Source: JAGIBJ01 sp032119595 (GTDB lineage Bacteria; Actinomycetota; Thermoleophilia; Solirubrobacterales; Solirubrobacteraceae). Taken from it: a stretch of DNA of 64,000 bases. Of the stretch, positions 59,175-64,000 are shown one piece after another. The position numbers and the translations under genes were made by a program. Each line of letters opens with the position of its first letter. Position 1 is the stretch's first letter. Location: positions 124,001 through 188,000 of the forward strand of contig JAUMBQ010000006.1 of assembly GCA_032119595.1 (NCBI GenBank), given 5' to 3'. The notes under the pieces were generated by a model. It did not search any database. It was not told the origin of the DNA and was given only the letters and a program-made list of their open reading frames with translations.

Positions 59175-60959
59175 TCAGCGCCGGACCACCACAGCCTTAG
59201 TTCCGGTCGCCGCTCCAGACACCGAGACCTTCAGCGTGGTCTTGGGCCGCCTGGCAAGCGCAGCCCGAACCTTTGCGCTCAGCTTGATGGTGACCTTGAA
59301 GCGGCCCTTGCTGTCCGGCGTGATCGTCTTGGTGGCGAGAGTCGTCGAGGCCAGCCTGAGCTTCTTCTTCGTCGCGGTGTTTACCTTGATTCTGATGGTG
59401 ACCCTGCCCTTATCCGAAGCTGTTCCCGCGATCTTCAGACCTTTGCTCCGCACGTCCTTGATCCGCTGAGTGGCGAGGGTGCCGAGCAACGCTTTGCTCT
59501 GATCTTTTTCAGGAGATGAGGACGTGCTCGAGCCCGACCCACCGGCCTGAACGGTTTGGCTGGCGAGCCCGGCGTAACCGCCAACGTCGCTCACGATCAG
59601 CCGGACCGTGTGCGCCTTGGAATCGCCGAAGTCGTGCGTAACGTTTTGGCCCTCCAGGTCGGACACGCCGTCCCCGGTCACGTCCCAGGTGTAACGCGTG
59701 ATTCGGAAGGTTCCGGCAATGGAAACGGACCCGTCCAGAGTCACGCGCGTACCGCCGGCCGACTTCCAGGTGAAGCGAGCCGTGGGGGGCCGAACTGGCG
59801 CTGAGCCCGGCCCCATGCCGGCTGGGGTGACCTGGATCTGCTGCTCGGTCCAGGCACCCGAGGGAGCGAATCCGCGCACCGTGATGGTGCGGGGTGAGGT
59901 GGCGACGAACGAGTAGCTACTGCCGCTTGGAGCCGTTTGGCCGAACAGGTAGTCGCCGCTATCCCCGTTGCGCCAGTGATAGGCCGATCCACCGCTGGCC
60001 GTCAGGGTCACGTTGTCGCCCACCGTCGGCGATGCGCTGCTGGCTGAGATGGCAATGGCCGGGCCTGTGGCCGGCTGGTCGCAGGCCGAAGCGGGGCACA
60101 GGAACAGCGAGTCCCGGGCGATGTTCCAGTGGCTGGCGAGGTAGCTACCCGGTGCTGGATTGACGTTGAAGTAGTCGTCGCCTCCGCAGTCGATCGCGTT
60201 GTCGTTGTTCGGCTGGGGCTCGCAAAATGGCCCGCCCTGCCGGTAGCCCAGACACATCAGGTCTGCACCGTCGTTGCAGTGCCCGCTCTGACCGTTGGGT
60301 GCGTCGGTCTGGACGGCACCGAGATTGTGGAAAATCTCGTGCAGTGCCGTGGCACTGAAAACCGGTTGCCCTATTGAAGGGTTGGTCCAGCCCAGTGCCG
60401 CCACGTTGCTGCCCTGATTCATGAAGTTGGAGGCCGAGGCTTGTGAATCGTCGAATCGATCGGCCCGTCCGCCACCATCAACCCCGCCAGCCAGCACCGC
60501 ATAGTTTTTGTAGCCCGGGAAGGTTGCCCGCACGATTGGTTTCGCGTCGGCCAGCAGCGCTTGGATGCTTTGAAGACCACCCGAGTACTGCCCGACCGGA
60601 GCGGGAAGCGCGATCACTCCGAGGTCGAGGCAAACGCCGGCCGATAGATCGAAGCGCAGCGACTTCTGACCCAGGCTGGCGGCTTCAATTCGATCGCGCA
60701 TGTCGCTCACGCCCTGCTGAATCGAGGCGCGGTAGGTCTCAACCTGATTGCCCTGATCGGCTGCGTAGGCGTAGACCACTTTGATCTTGGGCGCGTTGGA
60801 CAACTCGTTGGCCTGGTCCTCCGCTGCGTTGTAGGAGGTGGTGGAGCAAGTCACCGGGGCCATGGCCTGAGCGGGGGCTGCGGTGGCTGTGAGAGCGGCA
60901 CCTGAGATCAGGCCGATCAACAGGCTGCGGGCGCTGAACGAGCGCTTGGAGAGGGGCAC
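59175..60959 (-). CDS. secreted zinc metalloprotease-like protein with PKD domain
   Basis: 594 residues from a GTG at 60959, 6 bases after TAGCAT. Signal peptide RSLLIGLISGAALTATAAPA. Catalytic region: ATALHEIFHNLGAVQ with HExxH (metzincin-like) and a distal HCNDGADLMCLGY; nearby CEPQPNNDNAIDCGGDDYF. Then Ig-like and PKD-like parts (TARFTWKSAGGTRVTLDGS; TRYTWDVTGDGVSDLEG) and a C-terminal repeat-like domain (LKIAGTASDKGRVTIRIKVN). Likely a surface or secreted protease; substrate unknown. Confidence 0.75.
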   Translation of the reverse strand: MPLSKRSFSARSLLIGLISGAALTATAAPAQAMAPVTCSTTSYNAAEDQANELSNAPKIKVVYAYAADQGNQVETYRASIQQGVSDMRDRIEAASLGQKSLRFDLSAGVCLDLGVIALPAPVGQYSGGLQSIQALLADAKPIVRATFPGYKNYAVLAGGVDGGGRADRFDDSQASASNFMNQGSNVAALGWTNPSIGQPVFSATALHEIFHNLGAVQTDAPNGQSGHCNDGADLMCLGYRQGGPFCEPQPNNDNAIDCGGDDYFNVNPAPGSYLASHWNIARDSLFLCPASACDQPATGPAIAISASSASPTVGDNVTLTASGGSAYHWRNGDSGDYLFGQTAPSGSSYSFVATSPRTITVRGFAPSGAWTEQQIQVTPAGMGPGSAPVRPPTARFTWKSAGGTRVTLDGSVSIAGTFRITRYTWDVTGDGVSDLEGQNVTHDFGDSKAHTVRLIVSDVGGYAGLASQTVQAGGSGSSTSSSPEKDQSKALLGTLATQRIKDVRSKGLKIAGTASDKGRVTIRIKVNTATKKKLRLASTTLATKTITPDSKGRFKVTIKLSAKVRAALARRPKTTLKVSVSGAATGTKAVVVRR

Positions 60960-60984
60960 GGGGCGATGCTATCCGCCCGGTTTG

Positions 60985-61035
60985 GGCTGTTGCACGCTCC
61001 GTAGCCCGATGTCGGCTCTGGAGCGTGCAGCAGCC
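60985..61035. terminator. 16-bp hairpin terminator of the gene at 61046
   Basis: GGCTGTTGCACGCTCC pairs with GGAGCGTGCAGCAGCC with one wobble; loop of 19 nt. On the minus strand it lies just after the stop. Confidence 0.8.
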
Positions 61036-61045
61036 TCCCCTCGAC

Positions 61046-63820
61046 CTACTGACGCTCGAACTCAGCGATGTCCAACACGTCGCCAAAGACGAAGTCCACC
61101 TGGACGTGATCCCCGGTTCGACCCTGGCACCGGCTCGGTGCCGAGCTCACCTTGAAGGGAATGCCAAAGGTGCTGAGATAGCGCTTCACGGCCGCCACCC
61201 GCTTGCGGTCCAAAGCCGATTTGCGAGCGCATGACGAGATGCGGATCTCAGAGGCCGCGTTGTGCAAGTGCTGGAAGTTGGCCCGGTCGGATTTGGCGGT
61301 CCGGCCCAGCAGGAGCTTGCTGCTGTTCTTGCCAAACTTCATCAGCTCCAGCTTGTGGCCGGCGGTGTAGGTGTCGCGGTCTCCACCCGGCTTTGCCTGA
61401 GCCTGGATCTCGATGCTCCAGCGACTGATCAGGCCTGCCCCGTCGGTCACTTGGACCGAGTAGACGCCGGAAACGTCGGCCCTGAACGAGGCCTCGTTTG
61501 GGGCAAATTTTGCCGGGGTCACCCGAAGGGCCAGAGCCTTGCCGCGCGGGTCGGTGACCTTGTAGGTGGCTGGTCCGTAGGGCGTGGCTTTGAGCGTGAC
61601 TTCACGGCCCGTGTAGGCCTCAGCGATCGGGGTCAGGTTGTTCTGTTGGGCCGTGCCGATCTGGCGTTCTGAGCCCTTCACAGTGTTCTGCGCGACAACC
61701 GGGACAACGCGTGATGCGCTGCCCTTGACGGGCTTGCTGGCAACCTCTGAAGCCTTGCTCTGAGCTACCGGGGTTGGGAGCGAGTAGGTAGGGAAAATCA
61801 CCTGGCGGCGACCCTGCACAACTGAGGCGCCGAAGCGGTACACCGAGGCGCTGGACCGACCCTTGATGCGGACCGAGAAGCGGCCGTTGCTATCGAGCCG
61901 AACGCGCGTCTTGATGACGGTCTTCCAGCTCTTGCAGCCGTTGCGAGAGCTGATCACGACGGGCACCACACGAGCACCTGGTCGAGCGATGCGGCCGCGC
62001 AGGGTGATGGTGCCCTGGGCGTCCACTGTGAGGCTTCGGATGTCCGAGCGGCGATCCAGCTTGAGATTGAGGCTCTTGGCCTTGCCGATGCGAGCTTGGT
62101 AGCGGGCGCTGTTGGCTGCGTTACCGGTGCGATAGCGATCGGCTGGAAGCTCCGAGCTCGTACTGAAGGCCCCACTCTTGGCGACCTTGGCTCGAGCCAC
62201 GACTTCGCCGGTCAGAGCAAACTTGATGCTGACCTTCTTGCCAGCGAATCGTTCGGGGTTGGCCCAGCCCTCGATGGCCACACGGCCGCCGGCTTCCGAC
62301 ACGTTGGTCAGATTGACCGCGCGACGCAGGCACATCTGCTGGCCGATCTCAGGGACCACTGGATCGCCGTTGCCGGGAGTACCCCCGCCGTTGGGGTTGC
62401 CGGGGGTTTCGTTGTCACCTGGAGTCGTGGGATCGCTCGGGTCGCCGGGGGTCGATGGATCTGTGGGTTGGTCAGGAGTTGGATCGTCCTGCGTGTCGCC
62501 AACTGGATCAGAGGGCTGGAGGACGTTGCCGTTTTTGGGACAGTCGGTGCTGTAGTTGCCGGGCGAGATCTCGTAGACAGCGCCGGCCTCCTGGAACTCA
62601 CGGAAGCTGCCGGCATAGATGCTGCCGTCCGGTCCAACGGCCAGTGAATCGGTCGGAACGCCGTAGCAACCTGCCTTGCTTCCTGAGGCCTGCATTGCCG
62701 GCTGAGCGCGGGCTCGTGCAGCGTCGTCAGGGTGACCAGCGATCTGGCTCAAGGCGCCGTTGGAGAGGCGCCAGATCGAGCCGCCGGTGTGCTCAGCATG
62801 GACTCCGCTTTGACCCACCGCGATCAGCAGGCGACCCTGGTTGTCGATGGCGAGGGCCTGGCCGCCGATCTCCGCCACGGTTGAAATGGTGCCGTCGGGA
62901 GCGATGGCGCGGGTCACGTGCGCGTCTGCGTCGCCAACGTAGATGGTGCCGTCAGGTGCGGCTGCGATATCGCTGATGCGGCCCAGCAAAGCAGCTCGAG
63001 CTGGTCCGCCGTCGCCGCTGTTTCCGGCCTGATTGGTTGAAGATCCAGCAACACGCTGCAGGCGACCGTCGGCTTCAACGCGCCAGAGCTGGCGTTGGTC
63101 ACTGACGGCTCCAGGCTCACCGTGAGCGTGGGAAAAGAGAACGCGGCCGTCGGGCATCACTCCGAGCGCTTGACGGGGAGAGCCGCCCTGAGCTGGGTCA
63201 TAGGCGCCCTCAGCCAGCGCGCCCTCTGAGAAGGCGTGGCTGATGTAGTCGTGGGGTGCGGGGATGGTGCTGAAACGCCCGAGCACCGTGTCATTGGTGC
63301 CCGCGCTGGGTCCGTCCGCGTGGTAGCGCCGAATAGCGTCGTAGCTGGCAACCAACAGGCTGCCGTCGGGAGCCGTTTTTAGGGCGCCGTAGAAGGCGTT
63401 GGGCACGGCCCGCTCGTAGTTGTCGCCAATCAGCGGTGAGTAGCCAAGCGGCTGCAGCGGGTCGGGGTTGTAGTCGCAACGCTGGGTCGGAAGCCCACCG
63501 TTGGGATCGGCCGTCTCAAGCGGGTTGGTTCCCGCGATCAGGCTGAGGTTGTGGGAACCCGGAGCCAGACCGTAGATGCGGCAATCCGGATCGCTGGTCA
63601 GCAGGGCCAGCGAGCCGTCTGGGTTCATGCCAAGGCCGGCCAGACCTGGAGCCCGGCCACCAAGGCCTTGAACGTCGGTGGAGGGGTGATAGCCGTTCAG
63701 GGTCGCGCGGACCCGAACGGTGCTGTCGGCGGCTGAGGCTGGAGATGGAATGCATGCGACGCCAGCCAGCAATGCAAACAGCGAAGCCATGCGGCGAGCA
63801 CGGGGAATAAACAGAGTCAT
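61046..63820 (-). CDS. secreted beta-propeller protein with OmpA-like C-terminus
   Basis: 924 residues from the ATG at 63820, 5 bases after TATACT. Signal peptide RRMASLFALLAGVACIPSPA. Residues ~30-430 are NHL/beta-propeller-like (GDADAHVTRAIAPDGTISTV; AIDNQGRLLIAVGQSGV). Then a Pro/Thr/Asp/Gly linker, two or more Ig-like domains (RVAIEGWANPERFAGKKVSI; VRLDSNGRFSVRIKG) and a C-terminal module (FGKNSSKLLLGRT; ISSCARKSALDRKRVAAVKR; GDHVQVDFVFGDV) similar to OmpA-type peptidoglycan-binding domains. Possibly a surface adhesin linked to mating. Its promoter region carries the GTACATA operator and is shared with the gene at 63899. Confidence 0.7.
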   Translation of the reverse strand: MTLFIPRARRMASLFALLAGVACIPSPASAADSTVRVRATLNGYHPSTDVQGLGGRAPGLAGLGMNPDGSLALLTSDPDCRIYGLAPGSHNLSLIAGTNPLETADPNGGLPTQRCDYNPDPLQPLGYSPLIGDNYERAVPNAFYGALKTAPDGSLLVASYDAIRRYHADGPSAGTNDTVLGRFSTIPAPHDYISHAFSEGALAEGAYDPAQGGSPRQALGVMPDGRVLFSHAHGEPGAVSDQRQLWRVEADGRLQRVAGSSTNQAGNSGDGGPARAALLGRISDIAAAPDGTIYVGDADAHVTRAIAPDGTISTVAEIGGQALAIDNQGRLLIAVGQSGVHAEHTGGSIWRLSNGALSQIAGHPDDAARARAQPAMQASGSKAGCYGVPTDSLAVGPDGSIYAGSFREFQEAGAVYEISPGNYSTDCPKNGNVLQPSDPVGDTQDDPTPDQPTDPSTPGDPSDPTTPGDNETPGNPNGGGTPGNGDPVVPEIGQQMCLRRAVNLTNVSEAGGRVAIEGWANPERFAGKKVSIKFALTGEVVARAKVAKSGAFSTSSELPADRYRTGNAANSARYQARIGKAKSLNLKLDRRSDIRSLTVDAQGTITLRGRIARPGARVVPVVISSRNGCKSWKTVIKTRVRLDSNGRFSVRIKGRSSASVYRFGASVVQGRRQVIFPTYSLPTPVAQSKASEVASKPVKGSASRVVPVVAQNTVKGSERQIGTAQQNNLTPIAEAYTGREVTLKATPYGPATYKVTDPRGKALALRVTPAKFAPNEASFRADVSGVYSVQVTDGAGLISRWSIEIQAQAKPGGDRDTYTAGHKLELMKFGKNSSKLLLGRTAKSDRANFQHLHNAASEIRISSCARKSALDRKRVAAVKRYLSTFGIPFKVSSAPSRCQGRTGDHVQVDFVFGDVLDIAEFERQ

Positions 63821-63898
63821 GTCTAAGTATACGGCAATGTTGCACCACAAACCAGCCGTAGCTGTGTACATACAAGCAACATGCGGATAGACTCAGAC
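63821..63898. promoter_or_regulatory. divergent promoters around a GTACATA operator
   Basis: Minus: -10 TATACT, 5 bases to ATG at 63820. Plus: -10 TAGACT, 5 bases to ATG at 63899. Between them CTTGTATGTACACAGCT (minus, 63861-63877) closely matches the operator at 29791-29805. Confidence 0.7.
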
Positions 63899-64000
63899 AT
63901 GACCCTGAATTACCGTGTCGCCGCAGCCAGCCTACTAAGCACTGCCGCCCTTATTGCCGCCCCAACAACTGCCTCGGCCCAACCGGGCTACGGCCCGGTC
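63899..64000 (+). CDS. secreted protein, cut by the right edge
   Basis: First 34 codons: signal peptide RVAAASLLSTAALIAAPTTA followed by Ala-Gln-Pro-Gly-Tyr. The frame is open to the end. TAGACT lies 5 bases before the ATG. Nothing can be said about the mature part. Confidence 0.6.
   Translation, partial: MTLNYRVAAASLLSTAALIAAPTTASAQPGYGPV

Noticed and set aside
59104..59519. Plus-strand frames over the metalloprotease-like gene 3' end
   Set aside because: Overlap the real minus-strand gene and lack a start context or motif.
27636..64000. Integrase, relaxase or VirB4 homologue for the element
   Set aside because: I looked for tyrosine or serine recombinase motifs and HUH/MOB motifs and found none, so none is reported; they may lie past the right edge.
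1..64000. CRISPR array
   Set aside because: No regularly spaced identical repeats of 25-40 bp with unique spacers were seen; only short tandem repeats occur.

Overview
The window is high-GC, densely coded DNA in two unlike halves. Evidence for an actinobacterium is indirect but consistent: a recR-ybaB-dnaX cluster, F420-type NADP-dehydrogenase-like and antigen-85-like proteins, many GTG starts, and many genes whose -10 box lies 5-7 bases before the start codon (leaderless mRNAs). The mix of secreted and lipid-related genes suggests Thermoleophilia/Solirubrobacterales; this taxonomic call is inference.

Left half (1-27.6 kb), host-like chromosome. A minus-strand replication/repair block (edge-truncated membrane protein, recR, ybaB, dnaX) is followed by secreted and membrane proteins, a VapBC remnant, a HAD phosphomutase plus GH65 phosphorylase pair for alpha-glucoside use, two paralogous lipoproteins flanking an HNH nuclease, two tandem antigen-85-like esterases, two SDRs, ung, a glycerophosphodiesterase, a fatty-acid desaturase, a P450-TetR pair and a zinc alcohol dehydrogenase. 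The half ends in small hypothetical genes and a complete tRNA-Val(CAC) at 27564-27635.

Right half (27.6-64 kb), a mobile, probably integrative and conjugative element. GC is visibly lower, most genes are small and unrecognised, and intergenic regions are rich in inverted repeats. From left to right: a DNA-binding/replication-like module (27.9-34 kb) with a four-member family of small paralogues and large inverted repeats; a defence island (35.4-41.5 kb) with a GHKL-ATPase/nuclease fusion, an N6-adenine methyltransferase, a PD-(D/E)XK endonuclease candidate and a DUF4238 protein; a secreted protein and a shortened subtilase-like protein; an array (42.6-48.4 kb) of small minus-strand genes, many with their own near-leaderless promoter and hairpin terminator; an HNH_5 nuclease; a transfer module (50-56.6 kb) with a replication-relaxation protein, a VirD4/TraG-like coupling ATPase and a CbxX/CfqX-type AAA+ ATPase; a second defence pair (DUF2971 plus Abi_C, 57-58.7 kb); and large secreted proteins (59-64 kb).

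The strongest unusual signals are regulatory. A 12-bp motif of consensus GTCSCCAGTSGC sits between the -35 and -10 boxes of several cassette promoters and recurs near the transfer genes. A second operator family (TGYGTACATA, one copy a near-perfect 22-bp palindrome) and a third (CTTGTACAGCTGCACAAG) also recur. Together they suggest an element-wide regulon. No integrase, relaxase or VirB4 homologue is visible; if present they lie beyond the right edge.
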